Shown piece by piece: positions 13,355-20,593 of a stretch of 20,593 nucleotides of DNA; the stretch's first letter is position 1; every line of letters starts with the position of its first letter. Source of the DNA: Fiminaster sp050874705 (GTDB taxonomy: Bacteria > Bacillota_I > Bacilli_A > RFN20 > CAG-826). The notes beneath the pieces are model-generated. The model saw only the letters and a program-made list of their open reading frames with translations. It had not been told where the DNA came from and ran no database searches. The DNA lies in assembly GCA_050874705.1 (NCBI GenBank), contig JBNMLE010000014.1:1-20593 (forward strand), written 5' to 3'. A program made the translations under genes and the position numbers.

Positions 13355-13840
13355 ATGGCTACTAAATCAAATATTACTTGGGATGAATACTTCATGGGAA
13401 TGGCTAAATTATCAGCATTAAGAAGCAAAGATCCAAACACAAAAGTTGGTGCATGTATTGTTGATAATGACCATAAGGTTGTTTCTAATGGTTATAATGG
13501 TATGCCTACTGGCATTGATGAAAATAAAATTTCATGGGAAAGAGGCGAGGGCTTAAACTCAAAATATTTATATGTTTGTCATGCCGAATTTAACGCTATA
13601 TTAAATACAAGAAATGGATCAGCTTTAAAAGGTTGTACTTTATATGTAACACTTTTCCCGTGCAATGAATGCACAAAAGCGATCATTCAATCAGGAATTA
13701 AAGAAGTTGTTTATGGTGATGATAAATACCATGACACAACTGAAACAACTGCTTCAAGACTTATGCTTGAATTAGCGGGAGTTAAAGTTAGAAGATATCA
13801 AGGAAGAGACTTAGATTTAAATTTTCATGAAGCTCATTGA
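13355..13840 (+). CDS. comEB: Deoxycytidylate (dCMP) deaminase, ComEB-like
   Basis: A zinc hydrolase turning dCMP into dUMP, the precursor for dTMP, 161 residues, cytoplasmic. The cytidine-deaminase zinc site is intact: C75-H76-A77-E78 (His ligand and proton-shuttling Glu) and P102-C103-N-E-C106. The N-terminal WDEYFMGMAKLSALRSKDP, KVGACIVD and SNGYNGMPTG segments are typical of the dCMP deaminase group named ComEB in Bacillus. The start is preceded by AAAAGGAG at good spacing. The stop overlaps the ecfA1 start by 14 bases, linking it to the transporter genes. dTMP synthesis uses folate, so a neighbouring folate importer makes metabolic sense, but no thymidylate synthase is in view. Confidence 0.93.
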   Translation: MATKSNITWDEYFMGMAKLSALRSKDPNTKVGACIVDNDHKVVSNGYNGMPTGIDENKISWERGEGLNSKYLYVCHAEFNAILNTRNGSALKGCTLYVTLFPCNECTKAIIQSGIKEVVYGDDKYHDTTETTASRLMLELAGVKVRRYQGRDLDLNFHEAH

Positions 13841-14618
13841 AATTAATAATTTATCTTATTCATACGATGGAAAAGTAAATGTCTTAGATGGCATTTCTTT
13901 TGATGTTAATAAAGGTGAATATATTTCAATTATTGGACATAATGGAAGTGGTAAATCAACAATTGCAAGACTTCTTATAGGTCTTCTTGATTCAAAATCT
14001 AGTGCGATTAAAGCTTTTAATCTTGAATATAATAAACAAAATATCAGAGAAATAAGAAGCCATATAGGAATTGTCTTTCAAAATCCTGACAATCAATTTA
14101 TTGGTTCGACTGTAAGAGATGATATTGCTTTTGGACTTGAAAACAGAAATGTTCCTCAAAAAGATATGGACAAGATTATTAATGAATTTGTTGAGAAAGT
14201 TAATATGAGCAAATTTATTGATAAAGAACCAACAAATCTTTCTGGTGGACAAAAACAACGCGTTGCTATCGCAGGTGTTTTAGCTATGAATCCAGATATT
14301 ATAATTTTTGATGAAGCAACATCTATGCTTGATCCAAAAGGGAAATTAGAAATTAAACATATGGTTGATTCTTTAAAAAAAGAGAAACCAGATTTAACAA
14401 TAATATCGATTACCCATGATATCGAAGAAGCTTTTTTAAGCGATAGAATTATTGTCCTAGATAAAGGGAAAATCGCTTATGATTTATGCCCAAATGATTT
14501 GTTGGAACATAAAAATGAATTATTTAAATTAGGGCTTGATATTCCATTTAATGAAAAATTAAAAGATTCTTTATTAAAAGAAGGCTTAGATAAGGTGGTT
14601 AAAGATTTATGCCTATAA
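13827..14618 (+). CDS. ecfA1: ECF transporter ATPase EcfA1
   Basis: ATP-hydrolysing subunit of the energy-coupling factor module, 263 residues, peripheral to the membrane. ABC motifs in order: Walker A GHNGSGKST (37-45), Q-loop in VFQNPDNQF (83-91), signature LSGGQ (138-142), Walker B IIIFDEA (D162, E163), D-loop SMLDP, and switch His (H197 in SITHD). FQNPDNQF and DEATSMLDP are the usual marks of EcfA1 rather than EcfA2. The start lies inside the 3' end of comEB, and the stop overlaps the ecfA2 start by 10 bases, so the ATPases are probably made in equal amounts by coupled translation. Confidence 0.93.
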   Translation: MKLIEINNLSYSYDGKVNVLDGISFDVNKGEYISIIGHNGSGKSTIARLLIGLLDSKSSAIKAFNLEYNKQNIREIRSHIGIVFQNPDNQFIGSTVRDDIAFGLENRNVPQKDMDKIINEFVEKVNMSKFIDKEPTNLSGGQKQRVAIAGVLAMNPDIIIFDEATSMLDPKGKLEIKHMVDSLKKEKPDLTIISITHDIEEAFLSDRIIVLDKGKIAYDLCPNDLLEHKNELFKLGLDIPFNEKLKDSLLKEGLDKVVKDLCL

Positions 14619-15463
14619 AAGCCGAGAATGTTTTTTATGAATATTCACCGAAAACACCATTTGCCTATCAAGCTTTAAATGATGTATCTTTTGAAATTAA
14701 AGATGGTTCTTTTACTGCTATTGTTGGTAAAACTGGGTGTGGAAAATCCACTTTGATACAACAATTTAATGGACTATTAATTCCCGCGAAAGGGAAAGTT
14801 GTTGTTGATAATTTTGTTATAAGTTCAAACAAAAAAGAAAGAACAAAAAAATTACAAAATTTAAGAAAAAAAGTCGGCATTGTTTTTCAGTTTTCAGAAA
14901 ACCAATTATTCGAAGAGACTATTGAAAAAGATGTTATATTTGGACCAATGAATTTTGGTGTTAAAAAAGAAGATGCTTTAAAAATAGCTCATGAATGCCT
15001 CTCTTTAGTGGGTATAGATGAAAGCTATTTTACTCGTTCACCATTTGATTTATCTGGTGGAGAAAAAAGAAGAGTTTCTATTGCTGGAATTCTTGCAATG
15101 AAACCAGATGTTTTAATTCTTGATGAACCAACTGCAGGTCTTGATCCAAGCGGCACTAAAGAAATATTAGATTTGTTTAAAAAAATAAATGAATCAGGAA
15201 TTACCGTGATTTTAGTGACCCATGATATGGATGTAGTATTTAAATACGCAAATAATGTTATAGTCATGAATGATGGAAAAGTGATGGAAATTACTTCTCC
15301 TGATAAATTATTTTTCGATGATGTAACAAAATATTCACTTGAAACGCCTCTTTTAGCAAAATGTGTAAAAAAGCTTATCGACAAAGGATATAAATTAGAT
15401 TTAACAAAGATTAAAGATATTCCTTCTTTAATAAAAGAAATAAAGGAGCATAACCATGAATAA
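14609..15463 (+). CDS. ecfA2: ECF transporter ATPase EcfA2
   Basis: Second ATPase of the energy-coupling module, forming a heterodimer with EcfA1, 284 residues. Walker A GKTGCGKST (40-48), Q-loop VFQFSENQLFEETIEKDVIFGP (typical EcfA2 wording), signature LSGGEKRR (148-155), Walker B LILDEP (D172, E173), D-loop AGLDP and the switch region VTHDMD are all complete. It overlaps ecfA1 upstream and ecfT downstream by a few bases. All catalytic residues are present, so nothing suggests a dead copy. Confidence 0.93.
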   Translation: MPIKAENVFYEYSPKTPFAYQALNDVSFEIKDGSFTAIVGKTGCGKSTLIQQFNGLLIPAKGKVVVDNFVISSNKKERTKKLQNLRKKVGIVFQFSENQLFEETIEKDVIFGPMNFGVKKEDALKIAHECLSLVGIDESYFTRSPFDLSGGEKRRVSIAGILAMKPDVLILDEPTAGLDPSGTKEILDLFKKINESGITVILVTHDMDVVFKYANNVIVMNDGKVMEITSPDKLFFDDVTKYSLETPLLAKCVKKLIDKGYKLDLTKIKDIPSLIKEIKEHNHE

Positions 15464-16388
15464 TTTAACACTTGGTAGATATGTTCCTTATGATTCATTT
15501 ATTCATAGAATGGATGCAAGAAATAAAATTGTTTGTCTAATTCTTTTAATGGTAGCGGTGTTTTTTCAATATAACGATTGGACTATTACATTCGTTATGG
15601 GCGGCACTCTTTTTGCGTTATTAATTTTATTAATGGTTATTTCTCATGTTAGTTTTAGATCGCTATTTTCATCATTAAAATCGCTTTGGTTTTTTATATT
15701 ATTCTTAATGATTATTAACGCTTTAATCCCTCCTAAAGATGCGAGTAATGTAGCCTTTAGCATTGGAACATTTAATATTTATTTTGAAGCTATTTTTCAA
15801 TCATTAAAAATCATTATTCGTCTTATATTAATGGTTTCTTTAACAATGATTTTAACTTCAACGACAAAGCCACTCGATTTAACTAATGCCTTAGAATGGT
15901 TTTTAACGCCATTAAAAATTGTTAAATTCCCTGCTCATGAGATAGCAATGACTATATCAATTGCATTAAGATTTATACCAACTCTTCTTGATGAAACTGA
16001 ACGAATTATGAAAGCTCAAGAATCTCGTGGTGTTGATTTTAAACACGGGAAATTATCAATTAAGATTAAAGCGATTATATCGTTGATAGTTCCATTATTT
16101 GTTTCCGCATTCCAAAGAAGTGAAGAATTAGCGGACGCTATGGAAGCAAGAGGATATGATCCAAAAGCAAAAAGAACTAAATATAGAAAATTGACTTTCC
16201 ATGTTGGTGATTTTTTTGCATTTATTTTATGTGGCGCTATTATGAGTGGAACGATAATTGTTTCTCATTATGAATTTACATTTTCTACTCCATCATTTTT
16301 ACCTGCTTTTTTAGTGACAATCGCAGGGCTTATTACATATTTAATCTTATTAGGAATATTAGATAACAATATTAAGAAATTTTTATGA
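15456..16388 (+). CDS. ecfT: ECF transporter transmembrane component EcfT
   Basis: Membrane scaffold that couples the two ATPases to interchangeable S components, 310 residues. About five to seven hydrophobic helices lie in 25-145, 203-222 and 248-305. The two coupling motifs that contact the ATPases are present as SRG (190-192, ESRGVD) and ARG (231-233, EARGYD) in the cytoplasmic coupling helices. It is longer than the usual ~265 residues. The start has AAAGGAG seven bases upstream, inside ecfA2. The stop overlaps the truA start by ATGA. A stand-alone ecfA1-A2-T cassette followed by truA is the standard arrangement of group II ECF systems in Firmicutes, so the module probably also serves S components encoded elsewhere in the genome. 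Confidence 0.92.
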   Translation: MNNLTLGRYVPYDSFIHRMDARNKIVCLILLMVAVFFQYNDWTITFVMGGTLFALLILLMVISHVSFRSLFSSLKSLWFFILFLMIINALIPPKDASNVAFSIGTFNIYFEAIFQSLKIIIRLILMVSLTMILTSTTKPLDLTNALEWFLTPLKIVKFPAHEIAMTISIALRFIPTLLDETERIMKAQESRGVDFKHGKLSIKIKAIISLIVPLFVSAFQRSEELADAMEARGYDPKAKRTKYRKLTFHVGDFFAFILCGAIMSGTIIVSHYEFTFSTPSFLPAFLVTIAGLITYLILLGILDNNIKKFL

Positions 16389-17113
16389 GACTTTTAGCAA
16401 CTGTTAGTTATGATGGAACAAATTTCGTTGGTTGGCAGATTCAACCTAATGGAAGAAGTGTTGAAGAAGAAATTGAAAAAGTTTTAAGTAAAATTTTAAA
16501 TAAGAAAACTAAAATTTATGGAAGCGGTAGAACTGATGCAAAAGTGCACGCGTTAGGACAAACATTTCATTTTGATGTTGATAAAGAGAATGTTGATTTA
16601 GGCAAATTCCTTTATTCAATTAATTCCCTTCTTCCTGAAGATATTCATATTAATTCTTTAGTAAGAGTTGAAGATGATTTCCATGCTAGATTTTCCGCTA
16701 AAAAGAAAACATATAAATATATTTTAAATATGGGTGAATATAATCCTTTTGAAAGAAATTATGTTTTTCAATTTTTAAGAAAATTAGATGTTAATAAAAT
16801 TATAGAAGCATCAAAACTATTTATAGGTGAACATAATTTCAAATCTTTCACTGCAAAAGAAGAAGATGAAAACAATTATATTAGGGAAATATATTCTTTT
16901 AACATCAAACAAGATAATAATGAATTGATCTTGGAAATATCAAGCAATGGATTTATGAGATATATGGTCAGAAATATCGTTGGTGCTCTTATCGAGGTTG
17001 GCTTAGGAAAAATAGAAAAATCATATATAGAAGATTTATTAAATAATCAAACTTGTAGTTGTCAATATCGCGCAAAAGCGTGCGGATTATATCTTGTTAA
17101 AGTTTCCTATTAA
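16385..17113 (+). CDS. truA: tRNA pseudouridine(38-40) synthase TruA
   Basis: Converts uridines 38-40 in the anticodon arm of tRNAs to pseudouridine; 242 residues, the normal length. The catalytic Asp is D51 in GSGRTDAKVHALGQ (46-59). Other family landmarks are SYDGTNFVGWQIQPNGRSVEEEIE at the N-terminus, FHARFSAKKKTYKYIL, FKSFTAKE and FMRYMVRNIVGALIEVGLGK. The start overlaps the ecfT stop by ATGA. It ends the long operon-like run; no clear terminator follows, only a dyad at 17119-17149 before the next gene. Confidence 0.95.
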   Translation: MRLLATVSYDGTNFVGWQIQPNGRSVEEEIEKVLSKILNKKTKIYGSGRTDAKVHALGQTFHFDVDKENVDLGKFLYSINSLLPEDIHINSLVRVEDDFHARFSAKKKTYKYILNMGEYNPFERNYVFQFLRKLDVNKIIEASKLFIGEHNFKSFTAKEEDENNYIREIYSFNIKQDNNELILEISSNGFMRYMVRNIVGALIEVGLGKIEKSYIEDLLNNQTCSCQYRAKACGLYLVKVSY

Positions 17114-17118
17114 AGTTA

Positions 17119-17149
17119 CTTGAATTCATTCTACTAGAATTGATTCGAG
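17119..17149. promoter_or_regulatory. Imperfect 15-bp dyad before the DUF234 ATPase gene (operator-like)
   Basis: CTTGAATTCATTCTA (17119-17133), one central C, then the inverted match TAGAATTGATTCGAG (17135-17149), with 12 of 15 positions complementary. It has no T-run, so it is not an intrinsic terminator. It ends just before the GAGG ribosome site of the next gene, a place where a dimeric regulator or an RNA fold could block translation. Confidence 0.4.
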
Positions 17150-17161
17150 CTGAGGTATATT

Positions 17162-18550
17162 ATGTTTTACGCAAGAGAAAAAGAATTAAATTTATTTAAA
17201 AAATTCTACAATGAAGATGGCTTCTGTGGGCTTGTTGTTTATGGTAGAAAAAGGCAAGGGAAATCAGCATTAATTTTGCAATCGCAAAAATATAGCGATG
17301 GTAATTTTATTTATTATCAATGTTTAAATGCGCTAGATAATGTTAATTCAAATGGATTAATAAGTGTTTTAGCACATGTTTTCCCTAATATTGCAATTTC
17401 AAAAAATAGTTCTTTTTGTGAAGTTCTTGAATATATATTTTCGTTGTCAATTAATAATAAAATTGTTTTGGTTTTAGATGAATTTCCGTTTTTAAAAGAT
17501 TTAGATTTAATATGTAGTTTTATTCAATCTCTTATTCAAAAATATAAAAATAAAGGAAATATAAAACTTATTATCTCTGGAAGCTATGTTGACACAATGC
17601 TTAAATTAGTGAGCATAAAAAGTCCTCTTTTCGGAAGGTTTAAATATAAATTATTTGTTAAACCATTTGATTATTTAGATGCATCAAATTTTTATAAGAA
17701 TTGTTCAAATGAGGAGAAAATTGCTTATTATTCTATTTTTGGAGGAACTCCTTATTATCTTTCAATGATAGACCCAAATAAGAGTTTAAAAGAGAATCTA
17801 TTCGATCTTTTATTAAGCGAGAACGCTCCATTAATCAATGAAATAAACGGAACAATGAAAGATGAATATACCAAAATAGAAAATGCTTCATATTTAATGA
17901 AACTTATTACATCAGGAAAACATTCATATAAAGATATAAATGCAAATTATTCGTTAAATGCTAAAAATAGTGATTTAGCTTATCTTTTAAATGTTTTAGT
18001 GGAAATAGGCTTTTTATCGAAAACGTATTCGATTAATGATTATGCAAAGAAACACGCTTATTACAATTTAAATGACAATTTATTTAGTTTTTATTTCTCA
18101 TTAATTTATCCAAATCTCGCTATTAAAAACATTATTCCAATTGATATATTTTACGAAACAAAAATTAAAGATGACTTATTTAATAAATATATCCCTTTAA
18201 AATTTGAAAACATTTGTAAAGAATTCCTTTTAAGGAAGAATTTAAGTGGTGAAATGGATCCAATATTTGAAGAAATTGGTTCATTTTCTTATAACAATAA
18301 AAAAGCACATTCCAATGGTCAATATGATATTGTTACAAAAGATAAAAACAGATATGTTTTTTATGAATGCAAATATACAAATTCACCAGTTGATAACCAT
18401 ATCGAAAATGAATTAATAAATTCATTAAAAAATAATAAAATTGATTATTATAATTTAGGTTTTTTCTCTAAAAGTGGTTTTGAAAACTTATCGGACAAAA
18501 ACTACAGATTATATAATTTAGACGACTTATTTTTCAAAAATAATAAATAA
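17162..18550 (+). CDS. P-loop ATPase with C-terminal DUF234 nuclease-like domain (archaeal-ATPase family)
   Basis: A 462-residue STAND/AAA-like ATPase of the group first noted in archaea (ATPase_2 plus DUF234). Walker A is GRKRQGKSA (28-36), Walker B is VLVLDEF (102-108, D106, E107), and a sensor-like LIISGSY lies near 136-142. A winged-helix-like middle (~235-300) is followed by the DUF234 domain, which has a PD-(D/E)xK-like arrangement: E349, D389 in GQYDIV, and E402-C-K404 in FYECKYTN. The biological role of the family is not settled; the nuclease-like fold suggests nucleic-acid handling, and members are patchily distributed and often mobile. It has its own GAGG ribosome site and lies 48 bases after truA behind a dyad, so it is probably regulated apart from the operon. 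It is more AT-rich in wording (many Asn/Lys/Ile) than the housekeeping neighbours. Confidence 0.82.
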   Translation: MFYAREKELNLFKKFYNEDGFCGLVVYGRKRQGKSALILQSQKYSDGNFIYYQCLNALDNVNSNGLISVLAHVFPNIAISKNSSFCEVLEYIFSLSINNKIVLVLDEFPFLKDLDLICSFIQSLIQKYKNKGNIKLIISGSYVDTMLKLVSIKSPLFGRFKYKLFVKPFDYLDASNFYKNCSNEEKIAYYSIFGGTPYYLSMIDPNKSLKENLFDLLLSENAPLINEINGTMKDEYTKIENASYLMKLITSGKHSYKDINANYSLNAKNSDLAYLLNVLVEIGFLSKTYSINDYAKKHAYYNLNDNLFSFYFSLIYPNLAIKNIIPIDIFYETKIKDDLFNKYIPLKFENICKEFLLRKNLSGEMDPIFEEIGSFSYNNKKAHSNGQYDIVTKDKNRYVFYECKYTNSPVDNHIENELINSLKNNKIDYYNLGFFSKSGFENLSDKNYRLYNLDDLFFKNNK

Positions 18551-18566
18551 ACCTAAAAATAAAAAC

Positions 18567-18595
18567 TTTTCTATCTTGTTTTACAAGAGTATAAT
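18567..18595 (+). promoter_or_regulatory. Promoter of the yebC-family gene
   Basis: A perfect TATAAT (18590-18595) lies 26 bases before the start codon. The -35 region 17 bases upstream (TTTTCT, 18567-18572) is poor. The position between two well-separated genes and the perfect -10 box support it. Confidence 0.5.
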
Positions 18596-18621
18596 TAAAA
18601 CGCAATTTAGGAGATATTATT

Positions 18622-19329
18622 ATGGGAAGACACCATGAAGTCCGTGCCGCCGCGATGGCAAGAACGGGAAAAATTAAATCAGCATTATACGCTCGTGCTT
18701 CTAGAGAAGCATACCTTGCTGCAAGAACAGGTTCACCTGATCCAAAAACAAATTTAGCTTTAAGAGCGGTTTATGAAAAATATCGTGGAAAATCAGTTCC
18801 AAGAGATGTTTTTGATCGCGCTATTAAGAAAGCCCAAGGTGGAGATGCAGAAGTATTTATCGCTGGTAGATATGAATTCTTTGGTCCAGCAGGATCATAT
18901 ATTATTGTTGATACATTAACTGATAACCCGAATCGTGCTCTTGTTGAAGTTAAAACAGCAGTTGTCCGTAAAGGTGGTCACTTAGGTAGCGTTTCATTTA
19001 ACTTTGAAGAAAAAGGTGTTTTAGTATTCAAAGGAAATAATCGTGATGAAGTAGAAGAAGCCTTAATCCTTGGTGATGTTGATGTTATCAGCGTTGAACA
19101 AGATGAAGACTTAGTTGTTGTTTATGTGACACCATCTTCATTTGCAAAAGCAAAAGAAGTTCTTGCTTCACTTGGCATTAATGAATACGAAGAAGCAGAA
19201 ATCAGTATGATTCCAAATGAATATATTGATATTCCAGATGCTGAAACAAAAGCTAAATTCGAAGAACTCATTGATAACCTTGATGAACTCGAAGATGTTC
19301 AAAACGTCTATCATAACGTTAACTTATAA
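18622..19329 (+). CDS. YebC/PmpR-family protein
   Basis: A 235-residue cytoplasmic protein of the YebC/TACO1 family. The N-terminus MGRHHEVRAAAMARTGKIKS, then DPKTNLALR, KSVPRDVFDRAIKKAQGG, YEFFGPAGSYIIVD, DNPNRA and GGHLGSVSFNFEEKGV are all characteristic. The MGRHHEVR opening rather than MAGHSKW places it in the second, YeeN-like subgroup common in Firmicutes and Mollicutes. The family was long annotated as a transcriptional regulator. Bacterial and mitochondrial members have more recently been linked to translation, relieving ribosome stalling at proline-rich stretches, so regulator is not a safe name here. The start has TTAGGAGA seven bases upstream. It is monocistronic, with its own promoter and terminator. 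Confidence 0.92.
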   Translation: MGRHHEVRAAAMARTGKIKSALYARASREAYLAARTGSPDPKTNLALRAVYEKYRGKSVPRDVFDRAIKKAQGGDAEVFIAGRYEFFGPAGSYIIVDTLTDNPNRALVEVKTAVVRKGGHLGSVSFNFEEKGVLVFKGNNRDEVEEALILGDVDVISVEQDEDLVVVYVTPSSFAKAKEVLASLGINEYEEAEISMIPNEYIDIPDAETKAKFEELIDNLDELEDVQNVYHNVNL

Positions 19330-19346
19330 TTGTCAAAACTAAAAAT

Positions 19347-19368
19347 ACTGGCTTATGCCAGTTTTTTT
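19347..19368 (+). terminator. Rho-independent terminator of the yebC-family gene
   Basis: ACTGGC-TTAT-GCCAGT, a perfect 6-bp stem followed by six further Ts, 18 bases after the stop codon. Confidence 0.9.
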
Positions 19369-19375
19369 GTGCAAA

Positions 19376-19398
19376 TAAAAAGTCGGAATTAATCCGAC
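19376..19398 (-). terminator. Rho-independent terminator of the minus-strand membrane-protein gene
   Basis: On the minus strand TCGGAT-type stem: GTCGGA (19382-19387) pairs with TCCGAC (19393-19398) around a 5-base loop. A run of Ts follows (complement of AAAAA at 19377-19381). It lies 18 bases beyond the stop codon of the converging gene. Confidence 0.85.
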
Positions 19399-19415
19399 CT
19401 TCTATTAATAAATCA

Positions 19416-20033
19416 TTATTTGTCTTCGTTAATTGTTACAACGCTGACAACACTTGGCATTTTCACAAATGTTGTAAGAGCGATAAGGATAGCAACTAAG
19501 ATGATTAGAATACCAAATATAATCAATTGAGCACTATGTGGAATAACAGGGTTATTTCCAACGCCGAGTGAACCAAGCACTAAAGCAGAAACACCAACAA
19601 GAGCTCCGATAAGAATTGGGCTAATTGCTGATTTAACAACTTTATCTTTGACAGCATAGACAATTGTGAAGATAGTGTTAAGAACCATAATTGCTCCAAG
19701 AACAATAAGGATATAAGGAATAAATAACATAATGTAAGTTATTATCGCACCAGCAATGCTTTGATTTACGAGAATAAAAATTCCAAATGCTAAGACTAAA
19801 CCTGAACCTAATGCAATTCCTAAAACTGCTTTTCTTAAAACAATTGATGCGACAATTGACATTAATACGCCAACACCTCCAACAACTGTTAAGATGATGC
19901 CTAATACAAGTGAAATAGTGTTGAATGATTCTCCGCTATTAGTTGCACCAGCAACAATGCAAACAATACCAACGACAAGAATCATTGCCGCTGCAATCCA
20001 TTTGCTTAATGATCTTTTAACTAATGAAATCAT
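19416..20033 (-). CDS. Small multi-pass membrane protein (HdeD/DUF308-like?)
   Basis: The 205-residue protein is almost wholly hydrophobic, with about six membrane helices and short polar loops. Residues 12-31, 39-62, 68-87, 96-118, 135-155 and 168-188 are the likely segments. The pattern of Gly-rich helices with repeated LVLGIILTVVGGVGVL and LIIFGILIILVAILIAL looks like an internal duplication, as in HdeD/DUF308 proteins, but the resemblance is general and the family is not certain. The start is fixed by AGGAGG seven bases upstream on the minus strand. It is a single-gene unit with its own terminator, converging on the yebC-family gene. Confidence 0.75.
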   Translation of the reverse strand: MISLVKRSLSKWIAAAMILVVGIVCIVAGATNSGESFNTISLVLGIILTVVGGVGVLMSIVASIVLRKAVLGIALGSGLVLAFGIFILVNQSIAGAIITYIMLFIPYILIVLGAIMVLNTIFTIVYAVKDKVVKSAISPILIGALVGVSALVLGSLGVGNNPVIPHSAQLIIFGILIILVAILIALTTFVKMPSVVSVVTINEDK

Positions 20034-20112
20034 AATTTTTCCTCCTATCTTTATTATTAAACAAATAATATTTTAATCAAGCGAAATTAAATTAAAAATT
20101 TAAATAGTATAT

Positions 20113-20134
20113 AAAAAAGGGAACACAGTCCCTT
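20113..20134 (-). terminator. Rho-independent terminator of the DUF2188-like gene
   Basis: On the minus strand AAGGGA (20134-20129) and TCCCTT (20122-20117) form a 6-bp stem with a short loop, followed by a run of Ts (complement of the As at 20113-20118). It lies 17 bases beyond the stop codon. Confidence 0.8.
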
Positions 20135-20150
20135 AATTTGCTTTTAATAG

Positions 20151-20441
20151 CTATTTTTTAGCAACTTTTGTTGCACGCCCTTTATTAGCGCCTTTTGAAT
20201 TATGAATTACAGCTGATCTACCATTTTTATCAGTAAGTGAATTAACATATGCTTCAGCTTCTGGTTTTGTTTTTAATGTTTTAATGATTTTTCCAGCAGC
20301 GCCTTTTGTTTGGGCTAATTTAACTTCCCATCCTTTATCGCTTTTGCTGATGACATAGTATTTGCCATCACTTTTTGGTTGCTTTTTTGCTTCAACATTT
20401 TCAACAACTGTTTGTTTTTGTTCTTTAATTACTTTTGCCAT
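20151..20441 (-). CDS. Small basic DUF2188-like protein
   Basis: A 96-residue, lysine-rich cytoplasmic protein. After a charged N-terminal extension (1-25), the core GKYYVISKSDKGWEVKLAQTKGAAGKIIKTLKTKPEAEAYVNSL...GRSAVIHNSKG has the layout of DUF2188: Y-x-V, G-W-x-V-K, a T-x-x-E-A helix, and V-I-H near the end. The family has no settled function; members are tiny and often basic. The C-terminus ends in RATKVAKK. The start has GAGAGG about nine bases upstream on the minus strand. It stands alone, with its own terminator. Confidence 0.75.
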   Translation of the reverse strand: MAKVIKEQKQTVVENVEAKKQPKSDGKYYVISKSDKGWEVKLAQTKGAAGKIIKTLKTKPEAEAYVNSLTDKNGRSAVIHNSKGANKGRATKVAKK

Positions 20442-20461
20442 AATAAATACCTCTCAATAAA

Positions 20462-20593
20462 TATAGAACTTTTTTACAAAAAAATATATATTTTTTATTC
20501 AGAAATATTTAAAAGAGGTAAAATTTAATTTAATAAAAAAAGATTAGTTTAAATGCATACTAGTTAAAAAGTGTTTGACTAATGTATATATAA
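20462..20593. other. AT-rich end of window, nothing assignable
   Basis: Long A and T runs, no open frame of note. A TTGACT near 20575 could be a -35 box for a gene beyond the edge, but its -10 region is cut off. The promoter of the minus-strand gene at 20441 should lie here, but no convincing box pair is seen. Confidence 0.4.

Noticed and set aside
19894..20076. Plus-strand frame opposite the start of the minus-strand membrane protein
   Set aside because: It has no ribosome site and is fully explained by the real gene on the other strand, which has AGGAGG and a terminator.
1..20593. CRISPR array, tRNA or rRNA genes, phage genes, or a site-specific invertase
   Set aside because: None was seen. 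The only regular repeat is the four-unit A-tract series, which has no spacer character, and no recombinase reading frame is present to drive the proposed inversion.

Overview
The window is AT-rich Gram-positive-type DNA with AGGAGG-like ribosome sites and short terminators. TGA is used as a stop (smpB, folC, folT, comEB) and TGG as Trp, so the code is the standard bacterial one. Gene content (ECF transporter module with FolT, SmpB, TruA, ComEB-type dCMP deaminase, YebC) and large Ig-like surface proteins ending in a membrane anchor with an RKRKE tail suggest an uncultured, probably host-associated Bacilli/Mycoplasmatota-type lineage (RF39-, Erysipelotrichales- or Acholeplasma-like). The lineage is an inference.

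Accessory left end (1-8149). The window opens inside an IS30-type insertion sequence: the first 12 codons of a minus-strand transposase and the terminal repeat. Two giant paralogous surface proteins follow, diverging from each other (192-3398 minus, 4915-7965 plus). They share signal peptide, C-terminal cap, membrane anchor and terminator, but their middles are different arrays of bacterial Ig-like domains. Their leaders and first 11 codons form a 151-bp inverted repeat with one mismatch (3366-3516 and 4797-4947). The 1,280-bp segment between the arms carries two things. One is an abiF-like module: an upstream structured RNA ending in a terminator, then an Abi_2/HEPN protein whose C-terminus is out of frame at an A7 tract. 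The other is a consensus promoter (TTGACA, 17 bp, TATAAT) pointing through the right arm into the right-hand surface gene. I see no equivalent promoter at the left arm. The layout is what an invertible promoter switch choosing between two surface proteins would look like, with a toxin-antitoxin-like module riding inside it. Inversion itself is not shown by the sequence.

Core region (8150-19329, plus strand). A CDF metal exporter is followed directly by a zinc-ribbon membrane protein. Then comes a tight run smpB-folC-folT-small membrane protein-comEB-ecfA1-ecfA2-ecfT-truA, with ATGA or longer overlaps at most junctions. FolT (folate-binding S component) with EcfA1/EcfA2/EcfT makes a complete folate importer, and FolC traps the imported folate by polyglutamylation. 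A DUF234-type ATPase and a yebC-family gene follow, each with its own upstream signals.

Right end (19347-20593). Back-to-back terminators separate yebC from two minus-strand genes: a small multi-pass membrane protein and a DUF2188-type protein. The last ~150 bases are AT-rich with nothing I can name.
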